Part shown: one piece after another, positions 1 to 8,559 of the stretch
Position numbering within the stretch: the stretch's first letter is position 1
How the letters are laid out: every line of letters starts with the position of its first letter
Source of the DNA: Henriciella mobilis
GTDB taxonomy: Bacteria > Pseudomonadota > Alphaproteobacteria > Caulobacterales > Hyphomonadaceae
Direction of reading: 5' to 3'
Length of the DNA: 64,000 nt
Assembly (NCBI RefSeq): GCF_003576315.1
Contig: NZ_QWFZ01000033.1
Coordinates: 124,001 to 188,000, forward strand
Position numbers and translations under genes: made by a program
The notes under the pieces: generated by a model
Told to the model about the DNA's origin: nothing
The model's input: only the letters and a program-made list of their open reading frames with translations
Database searches by the model: none

Positions 1-51
1 CTGGCTCAATTGTTGAGACTGGAAGCCGTCTGGATCCCGTACTCACAAGCG

Positions 52-2169
52 ATGGCGACGCCGCTTCGGGCGCGAACACCTGAGCAGGTCAGACGCGTCA
101 AGCACGGTTTCATAGAATTCTTCGTATATCTTTCGGCGAGCCTCGCCGGGCTCTGCGTCGTCGCCTACGCCTCTTCGGCCAGTGGCTGGGTCGGTCCCCT
201 GCCGCTCCGGATCGCCGGCGAGGAGACGCGCCTCATTCACCTGATCGGCTTCCTTGCATGCTTCATCTCGGCCTTCGTGCCACTGCTGACAGGCTTCTAC
301 AGGCAGGCCCGGCTCGAAGCGGCCCAGCGCCCTGGCGATGCGAAGGGACAGATGTTGCGTTCCGACGTTGTCAGCGAATTCAGCTTCTGGACGAGCTTTG
401 TCCTGATCGCCGGACTTGTGCTGCTTGCCTGGGCGGCGGCGGGCGGGAAGTTCGAGATGAAGGAAGACTTTGGCGTCTTCATCACCTTTGTGGTGCTGAT
501 GGTCTTCTTCGCCATCATCCTGTCGCCGCACCTGATGCGCGTCGTCAACAACTGGCGCGAACGGCGTGAGGAAGATGATGCCGCCCTCGGCAATCTCAGG
601 GTCAATGGCGTCGCGGCTCTGACGCCTGGCGTACTGGTCAGCCGGCTTGATTCCATTCTCGTCCGTCTCGTTGCGCCCCTGTCGGGGGCAACCCAGCACG
701 GGGCTGTCTGGTTCACGCCGCACTTGCTGGTGCTGATCGTCATCCTGCCGCTAAGCGCGCTCGGCTTTGTCCTCGCGCCGCCATGGGGACTGATCCCGAT
801 CGGCATGGCCATGCTGATCGCGGTGGCGCTCGGCCGGCGCTGGGCCTGGGTTGAGGAGGACCGGGAAACCGCCTCGCGGCTGCGCACGACGCGCGGAAGC
901 GAGATCCATGTCGGCTTCGATAACGACCTAAAGGACGAGGCGTTGCTGGGCTATGCCTCGCTGTTCATCCTTGTCCCGCTGGCGCTGCACCAGCTTCAGG
1001 GCTGGACGGAATCCTTTGCGTTTGATGAGCGCTATTCGACGCACAATGCCTTCTTCGACTGGCTGCGCTTCTTCGGCGCGGAACTGGCCAAGGCCGTGCC
1101 CTTCGTCGACTGGTGGGAGATCTACAATGTTGACATCCAGACGCCCTATGATGCCACGACCAGCGAAAATCCGCTCGCCAAGCACCTGACCTTCGCCGCC
1201 CGCGCCATGGTCGACCTCGTCATCATGGCGGCGCTCTTCCAGGCGATCGGACTGTGGCAACGCTCGCGGGCGGACAAGAAATTCTACAAGGTTGGGCATT
1301 TGGACGTGTTTGACCCATTCACCGAAGCGGCCTTCTTCGAGAACGGAATGCGATACGACCGCAAGGCAGGAGAGCTGGTTCCCAAATCGAGGTTCAGGCA
1401 GCTTGTCCAGCAGCATGTCGATGAGCGTAAAAAGCTGAGTTGGGATCAAAATCCCTACAATCCGCGTCGCCTGAGCGAACTGGTCCATTCCGAAAACCCG
1501 GATGTAAAGGCGGGTGCCCGCTGGATGGTCGGACAGTACGAGGTGCTGGTCGGTACGCCCATCGAACAGCTGCGGCAGCTCGCCCAGCTTCTTGCAGATA
1601 ATGCTGACACGAAACTGCGCCGTTCACTGGACGACAGGTCATTTGCCCGGCGGCAGAAGCTTGAACTCGAGCGGATTCTTCAGGAACTTCGCGATGATAT
1701 TGACGGCTTCAGCCAGGCTGACGTGCCTTATATCGTCGCCACGCTGGAAGCGATCCGCAGTGTCCCCGAATTCACCTATGCCCAGCTGCAGGCGGTGCAG
1801 CTGCTCCGCCAGCGCCCCTCGCCGCGCGCGACGCATGCGCTCTTCAAACTGATCATGCAGAAGCGGCATTTCGAGACGGAAGCCGGTCGCGAGATGTGGG
1901 ATCAGTTCAAAGCTGAACTCGGCTCCGATGCGCCGGTCTTCCTGGATCAATTCCAGAGCCGGATGGATGTTCTCCATGCCATGCGTGAGCACGGCAACTT
2001 CTACTTTGCCAACCGGGACAAGCAAATGCTGCGCGAGGTTATCGAGCTGGTTGACTGGATGGGACAGGACACCGGTGTGAAGTACGGGACATCTGGCGAC
2101 CGGTCGGACAAGGTTCGCGAACTCGCGAGAGAGATCGAAAGCGAGCTTCGCGCCCTGCTGCGGTTCTAA
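52..2169 (+). CDS. Large polytopic membrane protein of unknown function, N-terminus uncertain
   Basis: I do not recognise this protein. The frame is open to the left edge of the window, so the true start may lie outside; inside it there is a TTG at 10 and an ATG at 52, neither with a convincing ribosome binding site. Counting from the TTG (719 residues), hydrophobic segments fall near residues 37-58, 77-97, 125-145, 153-175, 235-275, 310-330 and 395-415, so about seven to nine membrane helices are likely. Residues 440-719 are hydrophilic and mostly helical by composition, suggesting a long cytoplasmic tail. No catalytic motif stands out. The next gene begins about 70 bases downstream on the same strand, with no terminator visible between. 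The reading frame is sure; the function is unknown. Confidence 0.75.
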   Translation: MATPLRARTPEQVRRVKHGFIEFFVYLSASLAGLCVVAYASSASGWVGPLPLRIAGEETRLIHLIGFLACFISAFVPLLTGFYRQARLEAAQRPGDAKGQMLRSDVVSEFSFWTSFVLIAGLVLLAWAAAGGKFEMKEDFGVFITFVVLMVFFAIILSPHLMRVVNNWRERREEDDAALGNLRVNGVAALTPGVLVSRLDSILVRLVAPLSGATQHGAVWFTPHLLVLIVILPLSALGFVLAPPWGLIPIGMAMLIAVALGRRWAWVEEDRETASRLRTTRGSEIHVGFDNDLKDEALLGYASLFILVPLALHQLQGWTESFAFDERYSTHNAFFDWLRFFGAELAKAVPFVDWWEIYNVDIQTPYDATTSENPLAKHLTFAARAMVDLVIMAALFQAIGLWQRSRADKKFYKVGHLDVFDPFTEAAFFENGMRYDRKAGELVPKSRFRQLVQQHVDERKKLSWDQNPYNPRRLSELVHSENPDVKAGARWMVGQYEVLVGTPIEQLRQLAQLLADNADTKLRRSLDDRSFARRQKLELERILQELRDDIDGFSQADVPYIVATLEAIRSVPEFTYAQLQAVQLLRQRPSPRATHALFKLIMQKRHFETEAGREMWDQFKAELGSDAPVFLDQFQSRMDVLHAMREHGNFYFANRDKQMLREVIELVDWMGQDTGVKYGTSGDRSDKVRELAREIESELRALLRF

Positions 2170-2242
2170 CTCTCGTGGCGGGAGGCTTGCCTCTGCCGGG
2201 GTGCGGTCCTTTACTGCCCGGCAAAAAGCAGGAGGACACCGC

Positions 2243-2806
2243 ATGCGCTTGGACAAACCCCGGATTGCGCCGCTCAAGGATGAGGAGATGGGCGAGGAGC
2301 AGAAGGAGATGCTCGGCCAGCGCTTCCAGCAGGGCCGGGTGTTCAACATCTTCCGCACGCTCGCGCGCGCACCAAAAGCCTATAAGCGCTTCATGGTGTA
2401 TGGCGGCTACATCCTGTCCGAGCACAATGACCTGCCCCCGCGTGAGCGCGAACTCGTCATCCTGCGCGCCGGGTTCAACTGGAAATCCGGCTATGAATGG
2501 GCCCAGCATGAGCGGATCGGCCTCGATTGCGGGCTGACCCGTACCGAGATCGCGCGCATCAAGGACGGCCCGGACGCGGAGGGGTGGAGCAAGGAAGACG
2601 CAGCCCTTCTCCAGGCCACCGACGAGCTGACAAGCGATGCCTTCATCACGGATGCGACCTGGGCACGGCTCGCCTTCCTCTCGAAGAAGCAGAAGATCGA
2701 CCTCGTCCTGACGGTCGGCCAGTACACCCAGGTCTCGATGCTGCTGAACTCGCTCGGCATCCAGCTCGACGAGGGCCTCACCCTCGACCCGGATCTCAGG
2801 AAATGA
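2243..2806 (+). CDS. Carboxymuconolactone decarboxylase family protein (AhpD-like)
   Basis: The 187-residue product matches the carboxymuconolactone decarboxylase/AhpD-like all-helical fold: it has the PPRERELVILRAG helix and a following YEWAQHERIG segment typical of the family. The conserved CxxC of true AhpD peroxidase partners is absent, so a peroxiredoxin role is unlikely; members of this type are often linked to catabolic operons and have no proven reaction. The ATG at 2243 is chosen because AGGAGG (2230-2235) lies seven bases upstream; an in-frame GTG at 2201 lacks such a site. The stop overlaps the start of the next gene (ATGA at 2803-2806), so the two are probably translationally coupled. 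Confidence 0.88.
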   Translation: MRLDKPRIAPLKDEEMGEEQKEMLGQRFQQGRVFNIFRTLARAPKAYKRFMVYGGYILSEHNDLPPRERELVILRAGFNWKSGYEWAQHERIGLDCGLTRTEIARIKDGPDAEGWSKEDAALLQATDELTSDAFITDATWARLAFLSKKQKIDLVLTVGQYTQVSMLLNSLGIQLDEGLTLDPDLRK

Positions 2807-3615
2807 GCGATATCGACGTTTCGGGGCGGCTGGCCGGAAAGGTCGCGGTCGTCACCGGCGCGGGCCAGACGCCCGGCTCGACCATCGGCAACGGCAAGGC
2901 CTGCGCCATGCTCTTTGCGCGTGCCGGCGCAAGCGTCGTCTGCGTCGACCGGGAGCTTGAACGCGCCGATGCCACCGTGGCGGCGATCCGCGAGGAGGGC
3001 GGCGATGCGCTCGCGCTTGCGGTCAATGTCGCCAAGGCCGACGAGGCGGAGAACATCGCCCGCCTGACGCTCGAGACGTATGGCCGGATCGACGCGCTGG
3101 TCAACAATGTCGGCATTGGCGCGGGCGACGCCCCGGCCAAACACCTCACCGAAGAGGCGTTCGACCGGATCATGGCGGTGAACTTCAAGTCGGCCTGGCT
3201 GGTCACCAGGGCCTGCCTGCCCATCATGGAGACACAGGGTGCGGGCGCCATCGTGAACATCTCCTCGCTCGCCTCCATCGCCGGCCATCACATGATGGCC
3301 TATGAGACGTCCAAGGCCGCGATGAACCGGATGACCGAAGCGGTCGCCCTGTCGGCAGCAAGGAAGGGCGTGCGCTGCAATGCCATCCTGCCCGGCCTGA
3401 TCGACACGCCGATGGCGATCGAAGGCATTTCAGAGCGGCGCGGCATCTCGCCTGAGGCGCTTCGCGAGGAGCGGTCGGCCATGGTGCCCATGGGCCATAT
3501 GGGCACCGGCTGGGACACCGCCCACGCCGCCCTGTTCCTCGTCAGCGAGGAGGCGAAATTCATCTCCGGCATGCTGCTACGCGTCGATGGCGGGCAGGGC
3601 GCGCGGCGCGGCTAG
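2803..3615 (+). CDS. SDR family NAD(P)-dependent oxidoreductase
   Basis: This is a 270-residue classical short-chain dehydrogenase. The N-terminal nucleotide-binding segment (VVTGAGQTPGSTIGNGKA) contains a small insertion in the usual TGxxxGxG loop. NNVG, the catalytic Ser in NISSLAS, and the Tyr-Lys pair in YETSKAAMNR are all present, and a C-terminal VDGG closes the fold as in FabG-like enzymes. The start is the ATG overlapping the preceding stop. Substrate cannot be read from sequence; pairing with a carboxymuconolactone-decarboxylase-like gene suggests oxidation of an alcohol in a catabolic route. The TAG stop overlaps the stop of the convergent gene at 3612-3615. Confidence 0.92.
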   Translation: MSDIDVSGRLAGKVAVVTGAGQTPGSTIGNGKACAMLFARAGASVVCVDRELERADATVAAIREEGGDALALAVNVAKADEAENIARLTLETYGRIDALVNNVGIGAGDAPAKHLTEEAFDRIMAVNFKSAWLVTRACLPIMETQGAGAIVNISSLASIAGHHMMAYETSKAAMNRMTEAVALSAARKGVRCNAILPGLIDTPMAIEGISERRGISPEALREERSAMVPMGHMGTGWDTAHAALFLVSEEAKFISGMLLRVDGGQGARRG

Positions 3616-4085
3616 GGGGCGAGCGGATCGCAGGTGACGTCGGAGACGTGTGAGGAGACCGGGCGCCAGCGGTCGTTTTCGCGCCGGATGGTGTTGCTTG
3701 ACCAGTAGCTGTGCGCGCACGGCGCCCCGTTCTCGGTTGCCCGTGTGCTCAGGCCCCGCCCATAGACGATGGCGGCGTCCGGCCCGATAAAGACGACACC
3801 CTCGACGTCGTAGCGGAAGTCCTCCGGCGCGTCCCACGGATTGTTGCGCATCCAGTCGACCTCCTTTGCCTTTGGCGTGACGCTGCCGCCTGCAATGAGC
3901 ACGAAGTCATCCGCAAGGAAGGCGTCGAGCGCCTCGGCATCGTTAGAGGCGTAGATGGCTGGCCAGGTTTCAGTCTTGAGCGTACGCAACGCCGCTTCGT
4001 CTTCCGCGCGGTCGGCGTGTCCGGGACCGGCAAGGACCGAGGAGACGGCGAGCAGGACGACGCCAGCCCGAAGATTGATCCGCAT
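3612..4085 (-). CDS. Secreted NTF2-like (SnoaL/DUF4440-type) protein
   Basis: A 157-residue protein with an N-terminal signal peptide (hydrophobic residues about 5-20, Ala-rich cleavage region ending PGHA) followed by one NTF2-like cone domain: TWPAIYASNDAEALDAFLADDFVLI is the classic first helix and strand of the SnoaL/DUF4440 group. It probably acts in the periplasm. No catalytic residue can be named with confidence, and members range from ketosteroid-isomerase-like enzymes to binding proteins. The ATG at 4085 is chosen because GGGAG lies just upstream on the minus strand and because it starts the signal peptide; the frame stays open further upstream but that part is not protein-like. Its stop overlaps that of the SDR gene by three bases. 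Confidence 0.82.
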   Translation of the reverse strand: MRINLRAGVVLLAVSSVLAGPGHADRAEDEAALRTLKTETWPAIYASNDAEALDAFLADDFVLIAGGSVTPKAKEVDWMRNNPWDAPEDFRYDVEGVVFIGPDAAIVYGRGLSTRATENGAPCAHSYWSSNTIRRENDRWRPVSSHVSDVTCDPLAP

Positions 4086-4171
4086 GAGTTCGCTCCCTGT
4101 TTCACTACAAGCGTAGCATGGAAATCTGCGGAGACAATCGGAGACGATGGCTGGCGCCGCCCGCGGCGCGG

Positions 4172-4975
4172 CTAGGCCGGCTTTCGCGCCTCCCAGGTCA
4201 CCATATGCGTCCCGGCCCCCGGCGGCTCGCCGCGCCTGTAGTCGCCATGGCATCGCGCATCGGTAAAGCCCGCCCGCTCCAGCGCCATGCGGAACTCCTC
4301 GATGCCCCATTGGCGCATCACCATGGGTTCGAGCTCGGCGGCGACCAGCCGGTTCTCGCGCCAGCGTTCGTAGCGGACAGACAGGCGGAAGGCCTGCTTC
4401 GTCCAGTCGGTTTCCGTGCGCACGGCGTGAAGGGTGAGCAGGTCGCCATTCTCCGCCACCCAGCTGCGCCGGTCGTCTTCAACCGGGGCGAGCGTGCCGA
4501 GCGGTGTCAGGTCGATGAGCAGCAGGCCGCCCGGCGACAGCGCGGCATGAAAGCGGGCGAGTACGTCGAATGCCGTGTCAGCGTCCTCGATCAGGGTGAA
4601 GGAGGCGACCGGCAGGATGATGGCCGAGAAGAGCCGGTCGTAGGTGAAGTCCGACCAGCCCTGCTGGCTCAGCCTGGCGCGCACGCCGGCCTTCGCGCAG
4701 CGCGCTTCGGCCTGCGCCAGCATCTCCGCGGAGGTGTCGAAGCCCCACATCTCGTGGCCCGCCTCGGCGAGCGGAACGAGCGTGCGGCCAGACCCGCAGG
4801 CCGGCTCCAGGATTGGCCCGTCGAGCCCCTTCAGCGCGTCCCGGTAGAAGGCCGTGTCCGGGAGCTTCCCGAAAGGCTTGTCGATGTCGTAGATTTCGGC
4901 GGCGAGGGACCCGTAACGATTGTCGGGTGAGTTGGTGTACATGTCGTGATGTCCGTGAAAGCGGGCATGGCCCAT
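4172..4975 (-). CDS. Class I SAM-dependent methyltransferase
   Basis: The product has the Rossmann methyltransferase core: motif I LEPACGSGRTLVPLAEAG at about residues 56-73, the acidic end of strand 2 in WGFDTSAEMLAQA, a motif similar to post-II at SFTLIED, and GGLLLIDLTPLG for motif III. It is a soluble cytoplasmic enzyme of about 267 residues. The acceptor substrate cannot be inferred. The start is ambiguous between 4975 and an internal ATG at 4942 (MYTNSPDN), since neither has a strong ribosome site; the longer form is given. It lies alone on the minus strand, 86 bases from the next gene downstream. Confidence 0.88.
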   Translation of the reverse strand: MGHARFHGHHDMYTNSPDNRYGSLAAEIYDIDKPFGKLPDTAFYRDALKGLDGPILEPACGSGRTLVPLAEAGHEMWGFDTSAEMLAQAEARCAKAGVRARLSQQGWSDFTYDRLFSAIILPVASFTLIEDADTAFDVLARFHAALSPGGLLLIDLTPLGTLAPVEDDRRSWVAENGDLLTLHAVRTETDWTKQAFRLSVRYERWRENRLVAAELEPMVMRQWGIEEFRMALERAGFTDARCHGDYRRGEPPGAGTHMVTWEARKPA

Positions 4976-5143
4976 AGGAAAAACGTCCGGCGCAACCGGT
5001 CTCCCGGGGCCGGCTTCATGGCCGTGCGGATGATCCGTGGCGCAGAAGGCGTCTTCAGGCTTTCATGTCGGGCTGTTCGTGCACCGGCCGAACGCAGCCC
5101 GCAAGTCACGACAGCGTGAGCGCGTGCGGCGCTGTGGCGACGT
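4976..5143. other. Intergenic region upstream of the methyltransferase gene
   Basis: This 168-base gap lies between the stop of the GST gene and the start of the methyltransferase gene, both on the minus strand. Short frames cross it on both strands but none has a ribosome site or protein-like composition. It presumably carries the methyltransferase promoter. I see no strong hairpin. Confidence 0.4.
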
Positions 5144-5788
5144 TCAGGAAACGGCGACGTCCAGGGGCGGCAGGTCGGGCCGCGTCGCCTTGAAGGCATC
5201 GTGCGTACTGACGGTGGCAAACCAGTCAGCAAGCGCAGGATATGGCGCCAGCAAGCCGGCGGATTCCGGCGCGAGCAGGGCATAGTCGATCATTGGAGCG
5301 GCATGGATGTCAGCGAGGCTGAGCTGTCCGGTCCCTGCAAGGCCTTGCCGCGGAAGCAAGGTTTCAAGCACCTCCAGAAGGCGCGGCGCGGCTGCAAGGC
5401 CGGCCTCGACCGTTGCCGGATCCGGCCGACCGCCGGCGCGCCTGCGGAAATAACCCTCGGCGGCAATTGGATGGACCAGCGGGCGACAGCCCTCGGCATC
5501 CATCAGCGACACGATCTGGTGCACGCGTGCCCGCTCGAAAGGGGCCTCCGGCATCAATGCAGGGCCTGGAAGGGCTTCGTCGACAAAGCGCGTGAGCGCA
5601 GCAGTCTCGAACAGGTCGCCTTTCGGCGTTTCCAGCAGCGGCACCTTGCCGAAGGGGTGGCGCGTCCAGCTCTTGTCCGTGAACGGATTGATTTCGACGT
5701 ACTCGAACGCCACACCCTTCGCCGCCAGCGCAAGCCGCGCTATCCAGCAATAGACGCTGTGGCAATAGGCATGGAGGGTGAGCTTCAT
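5144..5788 (-). CDS. Glutathione S-transferase family protein
   Basis: A 214-residue cytosolic GST. Residues 1-80 form the thioredoxin-like domain: it begins with a beta strand, has a YCWIARLALAAKG segment where the first helix begins, and FGKVPLLE giving the cis-Pro of the glutathione site, followed by LFETAALTRFVDE (the E-T/S pair that binds the glutamyl moiety). Residues 90-214 form the helical C-terminal domain (LSLADIHAAPMIDYAL is the conserved N-capping box). It overlaps the preceding gene by an ATGA (5785-5788), so it is translationally coupled to the membrane protein upstream of it. Substrate is unknown. Confidence 0.92.
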   Translation of the reverse strand: MKLTLHAYCHSVYCWIARLALAAKGVAFEYVEINPFTDKSWTRHPFGKVPLLETPKGDLFETAALTRFVDEALPGPALMPEAPFERARVHQIVSLMDAEGCRPLVHPIAAEGYFRRRAGGRPDPATVEAGLAAAPRLLEVLETLLPRQGLAGTGQLSLADIHAAPMIDYALLAPESAGLLAPYPALADWFATVSTHDAFKATRPDLPPLDVAVS

Positions 5789-6744
5789 TCCTTCTCATAC
5801 CATGACGGACGCTCATCGCCCCAGCTTTCAGCGACGATCTGGTCGATCTCTTTGCGCGACAGGCGGGGCGGCGGCTGGCGCGGTTCGGGGCGCGGCGTCA
5901 GATACTCGTCCCGGACCCATTCGAAATAGCGCCGCTCGGCCTCTTCGGGCGACATCGCCGCCTTGTCCGCGTCATAGGCGGCATCGCGCTGGCGGGTGAG
6001 CGTCGAGCGCTGGACATATGGTTCGCCAAGCGTGACGAGATAATTGCCGTTGAGATCGTAGAGTGTGTAGCCGGGGCGCGCCTTGGTCAGCTCGCGCTCG
6101 TCGAGGCCGGCAATCGGGCGCCCGTCGGGCATGTGCTCGCCGTAGATCAGCGCAAGCTGCGCCCGGCGCATTTCGGCGGGCTCGCAGGTGCGGACCGGCT
6201 CTATGCGCCGGATCAGGCCAAGCGGTTCGTTGGTCCATGACCGCGTGGCCTCGTCCCAGATCCAGTCGCCTTCGCTGGCATATTCTTGTTCTGCGACCCG
6301 GATGGGCGTTCCGTAATGCTGCTGCGGCGCAAGGCTCGCGCTGAACTGGAAGACCGGCCTCGCGGCGCCTGCAGAGGGATTGAAGAAGGCCCAGGCAATG
6401 AGGAACGCCCAGACAAGCGCGCCAGCGAGCGCGAGATTTACCAGCCATAGCATCCAGAAGCTCGGACGGACGTCTCGCGTGAGCAGATTGTCCAGGGCCT
6501 GGACAAGAAGGAGCGCCGCGCCGGCGAGCCCTATGACCAGAAGCCATTCCATCGGGCCGTCGAAGGCCGGTGTCGGGCCGATAAAGGCGATGTGCTGCTC
6601 GTCGCAGTCCCGGGCGGTGACCGTTCCCCAGGCATCGACGAGCCGCTTGAAGAAAAGTGAGACGACCAGGACCGCAAAGATGCTCCAGCTTAGCGGGTCC
6701 AGTCCTGACAATCTGCGCCGCGCGCGCGACCGTGCCTTCCTCAT
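5785..6744 (-). CDS. Membrane protein of unknown function
   Basis: I do not recognise this 319-residue protein. Three hydrophobic segments lie at about residues 18-36 (SWSIFAVLVVSLFFKRLV), 66-86 (WLLVIGLAGAALLLVQAL) and 95-120. The remainder, about 125-319, is polar and rich in charged residues, ending in a Pro/Arg-rich linker and a short helix, and is probably soluble. The first residues are strongly basic (RKARSRARRR), which by the positive-inside rule puts the N-terminus in the cytoplasm. It sits between an ABC-F gene 50 bases upstream and a GST gene that overlaps its stop, so the three may be one transcript. Confidence 0.7.
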   Translation of the reverse strand: MRKARSRARRRLSGLDPLSWSIFAVLVVSLFFKRLVDAWGTVTARDCDEQHIAFIGPTPAFDGPMEWLLVIGLAGAALLLVQALDNLLTRDVRPSFWMLWLVNLALAGALVWAFLIAWAFFNPSAGAARPVFQFSASLAPQQHYGTPIRVAEQEYASEGDWIWDEATRSWTNEPLGLIRRIEPVRTCEPAEMRRAQLALIYGEHMPDGRPIAGLDERELTKARPGYTLYDLNGNYLVTLGEPYVQRSTLTRQRDAAYDADKAAMSPEEAERRYFEWVRDEYLTPRPEPRQPPPRLSRKEIDQIVAESWGDERPSWYEKE

Positions 6745-6794
6745 ACCCGATACATAGGAACGCCAACCTCTGGCTGAAAGCGAAATCGGCGCGG

Positions 6795-8369
6795 TTACAA
6801 CGCAACTTGCCGTTCAACGCCGATGGCGTCGAGGAAGCGTTGGTCGTGGCTGATGGCGAGGATGGCGCCGTCATAGGCCTGGAGGGCGGCTTCCAGGAGG
6901 TCCACGGCGTCGATGTCGAGATGGTTGGTCGGCTCATCGAGCAGGAGGAGTTCCGGCGGCTCCGGCGAAGCAAAGGCAGCGGCCAGTCCGGCGCGCAGGC
7001 GTTCGCCGCCGGACAGCGTGCCCACCGCCTGCAGTGCATCCTCGCCGCGAAAGGCGAAGCGGGCGAGCTGGGCGCGCGCTTCATTGTCGTTGAGGGCCGG
7101 GGCGAGCGCCTTCATGTTCTCGATGAGCGAACGGGCCGGGTCGAGGCGGCTGACATGCTGGTCGAGCAGGGCGATGCGGCCTGTGTGGCAGGTCACCGTG
7201 CCGGAGGTGGGGGCGAGGTCCCCGGTGATGAGCTTTAGCAACGTCGACTTGCCCGACCCGTTCGGCCCGGCAATCGCGACCCGCTCCGGCCCACGCATCT
7301 CGAAGGACAGGGGGCCGAACAGGGGGCGGTCCCCGAAGCTCATGGAGACGCCCGAGACCGTCAGCAGCTGGCGGCTGGCGGGCAGGGAGCAGGCGGGCAG
7401 GTCAATGTGCAGCGGGGTGATAATGTCCAGCCGCGCCTCGGCCTCCGACAGGGCGGATTCGGCCTCGCCGAGCTGGCGGCTGGCAAGCTGCTGGCCGCGC
7501 GCACCCGTGGCCTCGGCCCGTTCGGCGCGGGCATCGAGCAGCATCTTGGGCTGGCTGCCGGTGCCGCGAACGGCGCGGCCGCGCGAATCCGAGCGGTCCT
7601 TGCGCTCGCGCGCCTGCTGGACCTTGCGCTCTGTCGACTTCAGCTTGTTGGCGGCAGTTTCGGCGTCCTGCGCGGCACGGGCGCGGGCTGCCTCACGCGC
7701 TTCGGCAAATGCGCGCCAGCCGCCGCCAAAGACGGTGCAGCCGACCGGGGTCAGCTCGACGATCCGGTCGACGGTTTCCAGGAGGGCGCGGTCATGGCTT
7801 GCGACGATGAGGCCGCCACTCCAGCGCTGCATCAGCGCCGTGACGGCAGCGCGGCCGTCAGCGTCGAGATTGTTGGTCGGCTCGTCCAGCAGGATGAGGC
7901 CCGGCTCGGCGAGCAGGAGGCGGGCCAGGCCGACCCGCGTGCGTTCTCCGCCCGACAGGGTGGCAAGGCGCCGGTCGAGCGCCATGGCGTCGAGCCCGGT
8001 TTCGGCCAGCGCCTTGCCGAGGCGCGCTTCCAGCGTCCAGTCAGCGGTCTCGAAATCGTCTTCGGTGCCGTCTCCGGCGGTGATCCGGGCGAGGCAGGCA
8101 AGCGCCCCCGCGACGCCAAGCGCTTCAGCCACGGTGAGCGTCTCGTCAAAGCGCTGTTCCAGCCGGGCGAAGCGGCCATGCGTGTGGATGGCCCCGCGCG
8201 CAGGCTGCACGTCTCCGGCAATCGCCGCGATCAGCGTGGACTTGCCACAGCCATTGCGTCCGACAAGGCCGATCCGCTCAGCGCCGGCAGACAGGGTGAG
8301 GTTTTCGAAAAGCGGTGTGCCGTCAGGCTTGGCAAGCGACAGCTGGTCGAGGGTGAGAAAGGCAGACAT
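6795..8369 (-). CDS. ABC-F family ATP-binding protein
   Basis: A 524-residue protein with two ABC ATPase domains and no membrane segment, the hallmark of the ABC-F family that acts on ribosomes (translation factor or antibiotic protection). Walker A motifs are GLVGRNGCGKSTL in the first half and IAGPNGSGKSTLLKL in the second; signatures are LSGGERTRVGLARLLL and LSGGERLRAGLAAA; both Walker B motifs read LLLDEPTNxLD. The interdomain linker (about 235-300) is Ala/Arg/Lys-rich and helical, as expected for the P-site tRNA interaction motif. The start at 8369 (MSAFLTLDQL) is chosen because the frame upstream is not protein-like. Which ABC-F subgroup it belongs to cannot be settled by eye. Confidence 0.92.
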   Translation of the reverse strand: MSAFLTLDQLSLAKPDGTPLFENLTLSAGAERIGLVGRNGCGKSTLIAAIAGDVQPARGAIHTHGRFARLEQRFDETLTVAEALGVAGALACLARITAGDGTEDDFETADWTLEARLGKALAETGLDAMALDRRLATLSGGERTRVGLARLLLAEPGLILLDEPTNNLDADGRAAVTALMQRWSGGLIVASHDRALLETVDRIVELTPVGCTVFGGGWRAFAEAREAARARAAQDAETAANKLKSTERKVQQARERKDRSDSRGRAVRGTGSQPKMLLDARAERAEATGARGQQLASRQLGEAESALSEAEARLDIITPLHIDLPACSLPASRQLLTVSGVSMSFGDRPLFGPLSFEMRGPERVAIAGPNGSGKSTLLKLITGDLAPTSGTVTCHTGRIALLDQHVSRLDPARSLIENMKALAPALNDNEARAQLARFAFRGEDALQAVGTLSGGERLRAGLAAAFASPEPPELLLLDEPTNHLDIDAVDLLEAALQAYDGAILAISHDQRFLDAIGVERQVAL

Positions 8370-8559
8370 GGAAAGAGGCCCGGGCAGAATGGAAGGTCGT
8401 CGCGAAATGTGTGCGGGCGAAATCCATTGCCTCTGTCCTTTTCCGGGTCTGGCTTGAGGGGTTTCATTAGGGGGCAGATCGCGAAAAAGCAACTCTGGAC
8501 GGTTCGGGCGCGCCGGGCCATGGTTCCGGCTCGGACAATTCAGGGAGGGCCACCCGTCC
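8370..8559. promoter_or_regulatory. Divergent intergenic region between the ABC-F and oxidoreductase genes
   Basis: This 190-base segment separates two divergently transcribed genes and must hold both promoters. I see no clear -35/-10 pair, operator dyad or leader peptide by eye. The ABC-F start has no strong ribosome site; the oxidoreductase has GGGAGG about 14 bases before its ATG. Confidence 0.4.

Noticed and set aside
6913-8457. A 514-codon plus-strand frame over the ABC-F gene
   Set aside because: Both ABC domains with full Walker and signature motifs are on the minus strand; the other strand gives a Ser/Arg-rich shadow.
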